The position numbers and the translations under genes are program-made. Shown piece after piece: positions 44,949 to 54,100 of a stretch of 64,000 nucleotides of DNA; the first letter of the stretch is position 1, and every line of letters begins with the position of its first letter. The stretch spans positions 20,379-84,378 of the forward strand of contig CAZJBM010000006.1 in NCBI GenBank assembly GCA_964544595.1, in the 5' to 3' direction. The DNA is from JAGBWK01 sp964544595 (GTDB taxonomy: Bacteria > Bacteroidota > Bacteroidia > Bacteroidales > Muribaculaceae). The notes beneath the pieces were generated by a model that had not been told where the DNA came from, did no database searches, and was given only the letters and a program-made list of their open reading frames with translations.

Positions 44949-45054
44949 TTCTTGACCCCCAGTCAATTACAAATCTCCGCGCGAAATTGCCTCCCCCGCG
45001 AAATACCCATTTTTGGGTATTTCATATTCCCCCTCTCCGCACTATCTTTGCATC

Positions 45055-45130
45055 AGATAATTAATCACTACCGATAACAAGTTTTTTCTTTGCGATCGCG
45101 GCCCCGCTTCCCCGGGGCCGCCCCATTTTA
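45055..45130 (+). ncRNA. Candidate small RNA
   Basis: A TTTC (45020-45023), 19 bases, TATCTTTG (45043-45050) promoter is followed about 50 bases later by a GC-rich hairpin (GCGGCCCC at 45098-45105, GGGGCCGC at 45114-45121) and CCCATTTTA. No open frame lies between. The pattern suggests a short transcript of roughly 70 bases. I recognise no known family, and the tail is a weak T-run, so this stays a candidate. Confidence 0.35.
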
Positions 45131-45225
45131 TGGCAATACCACGCGAATAAAAACGCGAATTTCATCGCCCCATCGCCATCTTAGCCTCACCGCCTCGACA
45201 AATGGCTCTAAAGATGCATACTTTT

Positions 45226-45256
45226 TTGTGTAATTTGTAATTATTTCATAAATTTG
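45226..45256 (+). promoter_or_regulatory. Promoter of rel
   Basis: TTTG (45226-45229), exactly 19 bases, TAAATTTG (45249-45256), a full Bacteroidota consensus. It puts the transcription start near 45262, which rules out the TTG start at 45263 and favours the ATG at 45305. Confidence 0.78.
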
Positions 45257-45304
45257 CGTTAATTGCACAAGAATTTAGCTCATCCACCATCCACTCTCAG
45301 GCTT

Positions 45305-47551
45305 ATGGCACAGGATAATTTCACCACCCCCGAAGAGGACAAAATGATCGACGACGCTTATGCCGAAGTACTTAACGGCTATTTAAGCTCCAACCACCGC
45401 AAGAAAGTGGAGATCATCAACCGCGCGTTCGCTTTCGCCAAGGAGGCGCACAAAGGCGTGCGCCGGCGCTCTGGCGAGCCCTATATCATGCACCCGATCG
45501 CCGTGGCCAAGATTGCGAGCCAGGAAATCGGATTAGGCTCCACCTCGATATGCGCCGCGCTGCTTCATGACGTGGTCGAGGACACCGACTACACGGTGGA
45601 GGATATAGAGCAGCATTTCGGCAAGAAAATCGCGCAACTCGTCGAGGGCCTGACCAAAATCTCCGGCGGCATCTTCGGCAGCCGCGCCTCAGCCCAGGCC
45701 GAAAACTTCCGCAAGCTCCTACTGACCATGTCGGAGGACATACGGGTGGTGCTGATAAAAATGGCCGACCGACTCCACAATATGCGCACTCTCGGCTCGA
45801 TGGCCCCCAACAAGCAGTATAAAATCGCCGGCGAAACCCTCTATATCTACGCTCCGCTCGCTCATCGCCTCGGCCTCTACGCCATTAAGACCGAGCTTGA
45901 GGATCTGGCCTTCAAATACGAGCATCTCGAAGCCTACAACAAGATTTCAGCCCAGATAGAGGCTTCTGAGGCCAAGCGCGAGGAAGCGTTTGCCAACTTC
46001 TCAGCCCCGATCCGCAAGAAACTCGACGAGATGGGCCTCAAATACACCATCAAGGCGCGCGTGAAATCCATTTACTCTATCTGGAACAAGATGGAAACCA
46101 AGCACGTGCCGTTTGAGGAGGTCTACGACCTCTACGCCGCGCGCATCATCTTCGAGTGCGACGACCCCGAGAAGGAGAAGGCCATCTGCTGGCAGATTTT
46201 CGGCGCGATCAACGACCTGTATAAGTTTCACCCCGACCGCACCCGCAACTGGCTCGGCTCCCCCAAAGCCAATGGCTATCAGGCTCTCCACCTTACGGCC
46301 ATGGGCCCCGACGGCAACTGGGTCGAGGTGCAGATACGCTCCCGCCGCATGGACGAAATCGCCGAGAAAGGCTTCGCCGCCCACTGGAAATACAAGATAG
46401 GGGAGGGCGACGAGGAGAGCGAGCTCAACGCCTGGCTTCAGACTATCAAAGATATCCTCGACAACCCCGAGCCAAACGCGATCGACTTCCTCGACACGCT
46501 GAAACTCAACCTCTTCGCGTCAGAAATAGTGGTGTTTACCCCTACGGGCGAGCTTATCACCCTCCCCAACAACGCCACCGTCCTCGACATGGCTTTCGCC
46601 CTCCACTCCCAGCTCGGTTGCAGCTGTATCGCCGGAAAGGTCAATCACAAGCTCGTGCCTCTCAGCCAGCCGCTTAAGAGCGGCGATCAGGTGGAAATCC
46701 TCACCTCGAAGTCGCAGAAGCCCAAAGCCGAGTGGAGCGAGTTTCTCGTCACCGCCAAGGCCAAGACGCAGCTGAAGAAAGCGTTGAGCCGCCTGCAGCA
46801 GCCCGACATAGCCAAGGGCCGCAAACTCTTCGAGCAATTCCTGTCGGAGCACAGCATCGCCGACTCCAACGAGGTCATAACCAACCTGCAGGGGCGCTAC
46901 GGCGTGACCAAGCGCGACGAGCTTTACCTCCTGCTCGGACGCGAGGAGATTGTGCTCAACGAGTCGGTGGTCAAGTCGCTCCAGAAGTCGGAGTCTAAGA
47001 GTATGCTGCGCAAGCTTTTCCGCATACCGTTCAAAAACCGTCAGAAGGATGAGGCCCCCGCCGCCGCTGCCCCCGAGGTAGATCCCATCAAGGCCATAAA
47101 CACCAAGCAGGTCTATCATCTGAAATATGACGAGAACGGGTCTAACTTCAAATTCGCGGAGTGCTGCGCCCCGATACCCGGCGACAAGGTGCTCGGCTAT
47201 ATAGACGATAACGGCGAAGTGGAGGTGCACTCGATCGACTGCCCCCGCGCCCTCGCCCTTAAGGCGAGCTTCGGCAGCCGCCTCCTTTCTACCGAGTGGG
47301 AAACCACTACCGGACAGTTCCTGGCCCGCGTGCAGATCGAAGGTATCGACCGGCTCGGCATCCTCCAGGAGCTTATCCACACTATCTCGATCAACATGGC
47401 CCTCAACATCCGCGAGCTTCACATCGAGGCGCGCAAAGAGGTGTTCACCTGCTCGCTCAACGTGCTTGTCGACGACTCGGCGGCGGTCAACGATCTTTGC
47501 GAGCAAGTGCGTAAGATCAAGGGAGTTACAAACGCCGCGCGCATCCGCTGA
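45305..47551 (+). CDS. Bifunctional (p)ppGpp synthetase/hydrolase, RelA/SpoT family
   Basis: Makes and degrades the stringent-response alarmone in the cytosol. 748 residues from the ATG at 45305. The hydrolase HD domain has H49, MHP (H63), HD (88-89) and ED (92-93), all intact. The synthetase domain includes YSIWNKMETKHVPFEEVYDL and SPKANGYQALH. A TGS domain (VVFTPTGELITLPNNATVLD) starts near residue 400, a zinc-finger-like region near 625-655 contains ECCAPIPGDKVLG, and a C-terminal ACT domain (about 675-748) ends the protein. This is the full-length Rel plan; the N-terminal residues needed for hydrolysis are present, so both activities are expected. Transcribed from its own promoter. Confidence 0.95.
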   Translation: MAQDNFTTPEEDKMIDDAYAEVLNGYLSSNHRKKVEIINRAFAFAKEAHKGVRRRSGEPYIMHPIAVAKIASQEIGLGSTSICAALLHDVVEDTDYTVEDIEQHFGKKIAQLVEGLTKISGGIFGSRASAQAENFRKLLLTMSEDIRVVLIKMADRLHNMRTLGSMAPNKQYKIAGETLYIYAPLAHRLGLYAIKTELEDLAFKYEHLEAYNKISAQIEASEAKREEAFANFSAPIRKKLDEMGLKYTIKARVKSIYSIWNKMETKHVPFEEVYDLYAARIIFECDDPEKEKAICWQIFGAINDLYKFHPDRTRNWLGSPKANGYQALHLTAMGPDGNWVEVQIRSRRMDEIAEKGFAAHWKYKIGEGDEESELNAWLQTIKDILDNPEPNAIDFLDTLKLNLFASEIVVFTPTGELITLPNNATVLDMAFALHSQLGCSCIAGKVNHKLVPLSQPLKSGDQVEILTSKSQKPKAEWSEFLVTAKAKTQLKKALSRLQQPDIAKGRKLFEQFLSEHSIADSNEVITNLQGRYGVTKRDELYLLLGREEIVLNESVVKSLQKSESKSMLRKLFRIPFKNRQKDEAPAAAAPEVDPIKAINTKQVYHLKYDENGSNFKFAECCAPIPGDKVLGYIDDNGEVEVHSIDCPRALALKASFGSRLLSTEWETTTGQFLARVQIEGIDRLGILQELIHTISINMALNIRELHIEARKEVFTCSLNVLVDDSAAVNDLCEQVRKIKGVTNAARIR

Positions 47552-47634
47552 CCCTCCCTCTGTTAAGTATATTTAGCAATCAAAACGAAAATTTTCATTT
47601 AACCATATTGTTTTTTAATCTAACATTTTAAAAA

Positions 47635-48084
47635 ATGAAGAAAGTATCATTTTTCGCCCTCGCGGCTTTCGCCGTTTTGGGTCTCGCGAGCTGCGGTAAC
47701 AAAGAAAATGCTGAAGCTACCGACGGAACTGAAGTTGAAGCCGTAGAAGTAGTAGAAGGCGAAGAGGTAGTGACCCCCGAAGACGCCCTCAATCAGGCTG
47801 CCGACCAGGCAAGCGACGCTATGGACGCCGCGAGCGACGCCATGGATGCCGCAGGCGACGCTGTCAGCACAGGTGTAGAGTCGGCAGGCAAAGAAGCTGT
47901 CGACGCTGCCAAGCAGGCAGGCAAAGAGGCTATCGACGCCGCCAAGGCTAAGGCCGGCGAAGCGGTTGACAAAGCTAAAGCCGATGCCAAGACAGCTACC
48001 GACAAAGCCAAGGCAGCAGCTGATGAAGCAGTCGAAAAAGCCAAATCTGAAGCTGCAAACGCGCTCAAAAACGCGCTTAAATAA
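47635..48084 (+). CDS. Small Ala/Lys-rich lipoprotein with LEA-like helical repeats
   Basis: 149 residues. The lipobox LASC gives a lipidated Cys near residue 20, followed by an acidic stretch (about 25-50, rich in Glu and Val). Then come three heptads (ASDAMDA, ASDAMDA, AGDAVST) and about five 11-residue units of the form EAVDKAKADAK to the end. The 11-residue Ala/Lys/Asp pattern is that of group 3 LEA proteins and some apolipoproteins: amphipathic helix, often disordered when free. It is probably anchored in the outer membrane with the helix in the periplasm. Function is unknown; desiccation or envelope-stress protection would be an analogy only. It follows rel by 83 bases. Confidence 0.78.
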   Translation: MKKVSFFALAAFAVLGLASCGNKENAEATDGTEVEAVEVVEGEEVVTPEDALNQAADQASDAMDAASDAMDAAGDAVSTGVESAGKEAVDAAKQAGKEAIDAAKAKAGEAVDKAKADAKTATDKAKAAADEAVEKAKSEAANALKNALK

Positions 48085-48135
48085 GCTTTAAAAGTGCACT
48101 TTTTGCCCAAAAACGCGCCTTTTTTGTACCTAAAA

Positions 48136-48178
48136 ACACAAAAAAAGCGCGTTTTTTGCGCGTTTTTTGCGCGTTTTT
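48136..48178. repeat. Tandem GCGCGTTTTTT repeat
   Basis: Three 11-base units GCGCGTTTTTT (the last one base shorter) stand between converging genes. The GCGC blocks can pair in several ways and each is followed by T-runs, so it may act as a terminator for the lipoprotein gene. Confidence 0.6.
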
Positions 48179-48183
48179 GCACC

Positions 48184-48906
48184 CTATTTTTTGAGGTGGC
48201 GGCCAGGTTTCGGGGAGCGGGGGGAGGGGTCGCGGGAGGGGTCGCGGGAGGAGTCGCGGGAGGAGTCGTCGGAGGCGCTGGGGGAGGGGGATTGTGGGCT
48301 GTAGCGGAGGACGGGGAGGGACCAGTTGTAGTGGATGGCGCCCATGCGGAGGAAGATGACGGTGACGGCGCAGAGGATCTGCGCGAGGATGTCGCTGCCG
48401 TTGAACTGCATGGTGGCCCAATATGCCAGGCCGCCGGCGAGGCACGCGGTCGCGTAGATGTCTTTGCGGAAGAATAGGGGCTCGATGTTGATAAGGATGT
48501 CGCGGATGACGCCGCCGAACGAGCCTGTGATCATACCCATGATGATGCCGACCCACATCGGGTAGCCGACCATGAGCGATTTCTGGATGCCGATTACGAC
48601 GAAGAGCGCGAGGCCGATGGTGTCGAACAGGAAGAGCGTCTTGTTCATGCTGACGAGGAGCTTGCGGAAGAGGGCGACGACGCCGAGCGCGATCGCCGTG
48701 ATGGCGAGGTAGACGGGGGTGTTCATCCAGAAGACGGGGATGTCGAGAAGCACGTCGCGGAGGGTGCCTCCACCGATGGCTGTGACCAACCCGATGGTGT
48801 AGGCCCCGAAGAGGTCGAAATGCTTGAACGCGGCCAAGCGTATGCCTGAGATGGCGAAGGCGAATGTGCCTACGGCCTCGATGATAAAAAGAAACAGATC
48901 GTCCAA
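48184..48906 (-). CDS. TRIC-like membrane channel protein (UPF0126/YicG family)
   Basis: 240 residues with seven predicted membrane segments. Two repeats of a three-helix unit each contain the family's glycine-rich signature: AIGGGTLRDVLLDIPVFWM and GSFGGVIRDILINIEPLFF. Bacterial relatives are trimeric cation channels. The last 30 residues are a low-complexity Ser/Arg/Asp/Pro tail (SSRD and SRDP units) encoded by a 12-base tandem repeat; this is not part of the family and probably arose by slippage. It is the last gene of a pheS-nth-TRIC run on the minus strand. Confidence 0.9.
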   Translation of the reverse strand: MDDLFLFIIEAVGTFAFAISGIRLAAFKHFDLFGAYTIGLVTAIGGGTLRDVLLDIPVFWMNTPVYLAITAIALGVVALFRKLLVSMNKTLFLFDTIGLALFVVIGIQKSLMVGYPMWVGIIMGMITGSFGGVIRDILINIEPLFFRKDIYATACLAGGLAYWATMQFNGSDILAQILCAVTVIFLRMGAIHYNWSLPVLRYSPQSPSPSASDDSSRDSSRDPSRDPSPRSPKPGRHLKK

Positions 48907-48924
48907 TGTGGTTGCGGCTATTGG

Positions 48925-49572
48925 TTATCCTTTAGAAGAGTCGCCGTTGTAGTATCGGCAAAGGTCGGTGAGGGAGCAGTTGAGACAGTCGGGGCGGCGC
49001 GCCTTGCACACGTAGCGCCCATGAAGTATGAGCCAATGATGGGCGTCGGGGACTATGTCGGCGGGGATGTGTTTGATGAGCGTTTTCTCGGTCTGGAGGG
49101 GGGTGGTGCTTCCGGTGGTCAATCCGATGCGCTCGCTGACGCGAAACACGTGGGTGTCGACGGCCATGGCCGCTTTCCCGTAGACCACGGCGAGCATGAC
49201 GTTGGCGGTTTTGCGGCCAACGCCGGGGAGCTGCATGAGGGAGTCGATGTCGGAAGGCATCTGTCCGCCGAATTTGTCGACCAACGCGCGGGCCATGCCG
49301 ACGAGCGACTTGGCCTTATTGTTGGGGTAGGAGACCGACTTAATGTATTGGTAGACCTCGTCGGGCGACGCGGCGGCGAGGCTCTCGGGGGTAGGGTATG
49401 CCTCGAAGAGGGGGGGCGTCACGAGATTGATGCGCTTGTCGGTGCATTGCGCCGAGAGTATCACGGCCATGAGGAGATGAAAAGGGGAGTCGTAGTGAAG
49501 CTCGGTCTTCGGCGAGGGCATAGACTCGGCAAAGCGGCGCAACACCCTTTCGTAGCGTTGCTTGACTGTCAT
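48925..49572 (-). CDS. nth: Endonuclease III (DNA glycosylase/AP lyase)
   Basis: Removes oxidised pyrimidines and cuts the abasic site in base excision repair. 215 residues. The helix-hairpin-helix LPGVGRKTANVML carries the catalytic Lys; the catalytic Asp is in VDTHVFRVSERIGL. The C-terminal 4Fe-4S site has the classical Cys spacing 6-2-5 in CKARRPDCLNCSLTDLC. It lies 20 bases behind pheS on the same strand. Confidence 0.97.
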   Translation of the reverse strand: MTVKQRYERVLRRFAESMPSPKTELHYDSPFHLLMAVILSAQCTDKRINLVTPPLFEAYPTPESLAAASPDEVYQYIKSVSYPNNKAKSLVGMARALVDKFGGQMPSDIDSLMQLPGVGRKTANVMLAVVYGKAAMAVDTHVFRVSERIGLTTGSTTPLQTEKTLIKHIPADIVPDAHHWLILHGRYVCKARRPDCLNCSLTDLCRYYNGDSSKG

Positions 49573-49592
49573 AATCGCTCAAAAAGAGGGGT

Positions 49593-50615
49593 TTATTTCT
49601 GCGCGCCCTGGAACTCGTCGAGGAAGCGGATGTCGTTCTCGGAGAACATACGGAGGTCTTTGACGCGGTATTTGAGGTTGGTGATACGCTCGATACCCAT
49701 GCCGAGAGCGAAGCCGGTGTACTCCTTAGAGTCGATGCCGCAGGCTTCGAGGACGTTGGGGTCGACCATGCCGCAGCCGAGGATCTCGACCCAGCCGGTG
49801 CCTTTGCAGAAGGAGCATCCTTTGCCGCCGCAGAGGTCGCAGGAGATGTCCATCTCGGCTGAAGGCTCGGTGAAGGGGAAGTAGCTGGGGCGGAGGCGTA
49901 TTTTGGTCTCGGGGCCAAACATCTCGCGGGCGAAGTAGAGGAGGGTCTGGCGGAGGTCGGCGAAGGTCACGTTCTTGTCGATATAGAGGGCTTCGACCTG
50001 ATGGAAGAAGCAGTGGGCGCGGGCCGAGATAGCCTCGTTGCGGTATACGCGTCCGGGGCAGATGATGCGGATCGGGGGTTTCTGATGCTCCATTACGCGG
50101 GTCTGCACGGAGGAGGTGTGGGTGCGCAGGAGGACGTCGGGCTCGCGGGTCACGAAGAAAGTGTCCTGCATATCGCGGGCGGGGTGGTCGGCCGCGAAGT
50201 TCAGCGACTCGAACACGTGCCAGTCGTCTTCAACCTCAGGGCCTTCGGCCACTGTGAAGCCGAGTCGGCGGAAGATGGATATGATCTCCTCGCGCACGAC
50301 CGAGAGGGGGTGGCGGGTGCCGAGCTTAATGGGGGTAGCCGTGCGGGTAAGGTCGAGGCCTTCGAGGCCGGTGTCGGCGGTGGCGAGGGCGTCGCGGAGC
50401 GAGTTGATCTTGTCGGTAGCGAAGTCCTTCAGCTGGTTGATCGCCTGGCCGATAGTGCGTTTCTGGTCGGCGGGGACAGAGCGGAAGTCGTTGAGCAAAA
50501 GAGAGACAGCGCCTTTCTTGCTGAGGTATTTGATACGGAGGGCTTCGACTTCGTCGGGAGTGGTCGCGGAAAGGCCCTCGATTTCGGCTTTGAGGTTATT
50601 TATTTTTTCAATCAT
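49593..50615 (-). CDS. pheS: Phenylalanine-tRNA ligase alpha subunit
   Basis: Class II aminoacyl-tRNA synthetase subunit. 340 residues from MIEKINNLKAEIEGLSATTP (50615), chosen because the predicted transcription start is near 50631; the frame opens 11 codons earlier. An N-terminal coiled coil (about 1-85) is followed by the catalytic core: TRTATPIKLGTRHPLSVVRE, motif 2 region RIICPGRVYRNEAISARAHC and motif 3 region GFALGMGIERITNLKYRVKD. The cysteine-rich loop CDLCGGKGCSFCKGTGW is a known variant feature of bacterial PheS. It is the first gene of pheS-nth-TRIC. Confidence 0.97.
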   Translation of the reverse strand: MIEKINNLKAEIEGLSATTPDEVEALRIKYLSKKGAVSLLLNDFRSVPADQKRTIGQAINQLKDFATDKINSLRDALATADTGLEGLDLTRTATPIKLGTRHPLSVVREEIISIFRRLGFTVAEGPEVEDDWHVFESLNFAADHPARDMQDTFFVTREPDVLLRTHTSSVQTRVMEHQKPPIRIICPGRVYRNEAISARAHCFFHQVEALYIDKNVTFADLRQTLLYFAREMFGPETKIRLRPSYFPFTEPSAEMDISCDLCGGKGCSFCKGTGWVEILGCGMVDPNVLEACGIDSKEYTGFALGMGIERITNLKYRVKDLRMFSENDIRFLDEFQGAQK

Positions 50616-50636
50616 AATCAAAAGGAGTATATGGCG

Positions 50637-50668
50637 CGAATTTAGCAAAAATCCATATTTTAGGCAAA
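50637..50668 (-). promoter_or_regulatory. Promoter of pheS
   Basis: On the minus strand TTTG (50665-50668), 20 bases, TAAATTCG (50637-50644). The leader would be about 15 bases. Confidence 0.65.
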
Positions 50669-51127
50669 GAATGGTGTGAAATTTTGAGCGGGGCGGGAAG
50701 AGGGCATGGCGCGGAGGCGGGGGCAGAGCGGCGATGAAGCGAGGGTGGATAAACAGTCGGGGGAAATGTTAAATGATCAACTTATTTAACAAATAAATGT
50801 TAAAAATACTCCTAAAGCAACAAATTTTACCTTTAAAAAACCTTAAATAAGAAAAAAATCATTTATTTTGCGGTTGCGTTTCAACCCCTTAAAAAGGGTT
50901 ATGCGACACGAAAATTTGTCCGGGTAAAGCAGGAATCCTTGAATTAATACCACCCCCGACTACCATTAAAAACTGATAGACAGGCCCAACACTAACGGTC
51001 AATCGCAAAAGCCGCGGCGCAAACCCCGGCCAGAGCATGGGATGTATAGACCGGCCCGCGGCCTGAAAGTCAACCTCTCGGAAATTTATTTTTTAATTGT
51101 ATAACCCAAATCTAAAAATTTTCTTGC
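50669..51127. other. Long leader of the susCDEF operon
   Basis: No gene. A TATTTTGC -7-like box near 50864-50871 would give a leader of about 250 bases. Within it GCCGCGG (51011-51017) and CCGCGGC (51056-51062) form a stable stem with an inner CCGG pair. Long structured leaders are usual in front of SusC genes. No known riboswitch is recognised. Confidence 0.5.
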
Positions 51128-54100
51128 ATGAAGAACATTTGTTTTCAAATGACGCGGAAGGCATGGTTCGTAGCATTCGTGATGCTATGTATCGCTTTCC
51201 CCGCTTTAGCGCAGAAAACTACAGTCACAGGTACTGTAGTAGACCCTGAGGGCGAGCCTCTGATCGGCGCGAGCGTCCTCACTGAAGGCACTTCAGTAGG
51301 CGTGGCCACCGACATTGACGGAAAATTCCGTATCGACGTGGCTCCTAACGGTGTCTTAGTGGTATCATACGTCGGCTACGACACGCAGACCGTACCGGTC
51401 AACGGCCGCACGAACATCACAGTCACCATGACCGAAAACTCAGTGATGCTCAACGAGGTAGTGGCAATCGGCTACGGCGTTGTAAAGAAATCGGACGCAA
51501 CCGGCTCAGTATCAGTAATCAAGCCCGATGAAATCGAGGGCGCGATCTCGGTGTCGACCCAGGATCTTCTGGTCGGCGCGGCCCCCGGCGTGGTAGTGAC
51601 CACCGATGGCGGCTCGCCTACAGGCAACGGTACCATACGTATCCGCGGCGGCTCATCGCTCAATGCGTCGAACGACCCTCTGATCGTGATTGACGGCGTG
51701 CCCCAGACCAACCAGGGCAACGCAGGCGGCGCCAACGCCCTCACGATGATCAACCCCCAGACCATCGAGTCGATGACAGTGCTCAAAGACGCGTCGGCAA
51801 CAGCCATCTACGGTAGCCGCGCATCGAACGGCGTCATCATCATCACGACCAAGAAAGGCCAGAGCGGCAAGCCCCAGATCAACTTCTCGGCTAACTTCTC
51901 AGTGCAGACCCCCCGCAAATATTACAACGTAATGAACGCAGAGCAGCTTTCGAAAGTGGTGCGCGAGCAGATCGGCACCGACGCCGCTATCGGCATGCTC
52001 GGCGACGCTAACACCGACTGGCAGAAAGAAGTGCTCCGCACCACCTTCTCTCAGGACTACAACCTCTCGATCGGCGGCGCATCAAGCTGGCTCCCCTACC
52101 GAGTTTCGCTTGCCCACACCTCAAACAACGGTGTGATCAAGACCTCGGGCATGTCGCGCACAACAGTGGGCGTCAACCTCTCGCCGAAATTCTTCGACAA
52201 CCTTCTCCAGATCAACGCTAACGTAAACGGCTCATACATCCACACTCGCAACGCCGATTGGGTGACCAACGCGGCGCTCCGCATGAACCCGACTCTCCCC
52301 GTCTACACCACTTACCCGACTATCGGCTCTTACGGACGCCCGGTATTCAACGGCTTCACCAACTACGTACAGGCATCGGGCTCGCCCAACACCCTGACAT
52401 CGCAGAACCCCGTGCAGCAGCTTGAGGACACCAAGAGCATCGGCAAGGTAGCGTCATCGACCGGTAACCTCCAGATCGACTACGCACTCCACTTCCTCCC
52501 CGAACTCCACTTCAACCTCAACCTCGGCTACCAGGTATCGAAAAACAATACCGACAGCGACACAGCAGAGAACTCAATCATGGCATGGCGCAACGGCGGC
52601 CTCTCGCAGATGGGCTCGGCCGGCGCGGCTACTCTCTACAAATGGTATGAGCTTCAGCGCAACACCCTCCTCGACTTCTACATCAACTACCGCAAGGACT
52701 TCGAGGCCATCAAATCGAACCTCGACGTAATGGCCGGCTACTCATGGCAGCACTTCGACTACCACGGCCGCAGCAACACCTACGTGAACGGCCCGGGCTT
52801 CGTGACCAACAACGGCTTGATGATCTACAACGACGGTGTCTACACCCTTGACTACGACGAATCATCGTATGCCAACATCGGCAAACCGGTCAACAACGCC
52901 CCGATGAGCCGCTGGGAGCAGGAACTCCAGCTCGTATCGTTCTTCGGCCGCTTGAACTATTCATTTGCCGACACCTACCTTCTGACATTCACACTCCGCG
53001 ACGACGGCACTTCACGTTTCTCTAAAGACACCCGCTGGGGTCTCTTCCCCTCTGTAGCACTCGCATGGAAGATCAACAACATGCCCTTCATGGAGCGCAC
53101 ACAGACCTGGCTCAACGACTTCAAACTCCGTCTCGGCTGGGGTATCACCGGCCAGCAGGACGTGGGCAGCTACTTCCCCTACCTCCCGATCTACACCAGC
53201 TCGACCTCGCAGGGCTTCCAGTATCTCAACCCCGACGGCTCGGGCGAATGGATCGATCCCCTCTATCCGGAACCCTACGACGCCAACATCAAGTGGGAGG
53301 AAACAACCACCTACTCGGCAGGTATCGACATGGCAATGCTCAACAACCGCATCACCCTCACACTCGACTGGTATCTCCGCGACACCAAAGACCTTCTGGC
53401 CGAGACAATCGTATCGGGCTGGAACACCAAGGATAAGGTGCTCACCAACATCGGCACACTCCGCAACTACGGTATCGAGGCCACCATCGGCGCCCGCCCC
53501 ATCGTCACCAAAGACTTCACCTGGAGCACAAGCTACAACGTAGGCTGGAACCGCAACAAGATCACCAAGCTCACCGGCGACGTGGAGACCTCGCGCATCG
53601 AGGCCCGCGGCGTGCCCAGCGGCACAGGCGGCGGTCTGCAGTATCACATCGTAGGTCAGCCCGCCTACTCATTCATGGTTTACCAGCAGGTATATGACAA
53701 CAACGGCGATCCCATCCCCGGCCAGTATGTAGACCAGAACGCAGACGGCGTAATCGATAACGAGGACAAGATCCTCTACCACTCGCCCGAACCGAAAGTC
53801 ACCATGACCTGGAGCAACACATTGAACTACAAGAACTGGGACTTCGGTATCTCGCTCCGCGCATCGCTCGGCAACTATATGTACAACAACCAGACCTATC
53901 AGGGAACCCGCCTCTCGGCAGTGTCGGGCTATCAGCTCAACAACCTGCTCGCCGACCGCTACCTCTTCCCGGTTGACCTGGCCGACCAGAACCTCGCGCT
54001 CAGCAACTACTTTGTAGAGGACGCATCGTTTGTTCGCTGCGACAACATCACCGTAGGCTACACCTGGGACAACCTGCTGAACAACTCACTGCGCCTGCGT

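Larger units (their letters stand above)
44723..45304. other. Repeat-rich intergenic region upstream of rel
   Basis: 582 bases without a convincing gene. In order it holds a terminator-like hairpin, two copies of an 18-base palindrome 130 bases apart, a TGACGGCT/AGCCGTCA hairpin between them, a GAAATACCCA/TGGGTATTTC hairpin (45000-45023), a candidate small RNA (45055-45130) and the rel promoter (45226-45256). Confidence 0.7.

Noticed and set aside
45263..45304. TTG start for rel at 45263, adding 14 residues
   Set aside because: It coincides with the predicted transcription start, and the added residues do not resemble Rel N-termini.
46520..47506. 328-codon open frame opposite rel
   Set aside because: Antisense shadow of the TGS/ACT part of rel; no signal, domain or promoter.
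48136..48178. Three GCGCGTTTTTT units as a possible CRISPR array
   Set aside because: The units are 11 bases, directly adjacent and without spacers; no cas genes nearby.
49021..49884. 287-codon plus-strand frame opposite nth and pheS
   Set aside because: Gly/Val/Asp-rich antisense shadow spanning two well-identified genes.
50881..51100. Possible tRNA or known riboswitch in the susC leader
   Set aside because: No cloverleaf arms, T-loop or riboswitch core found; only one GC-rich stem is supported.
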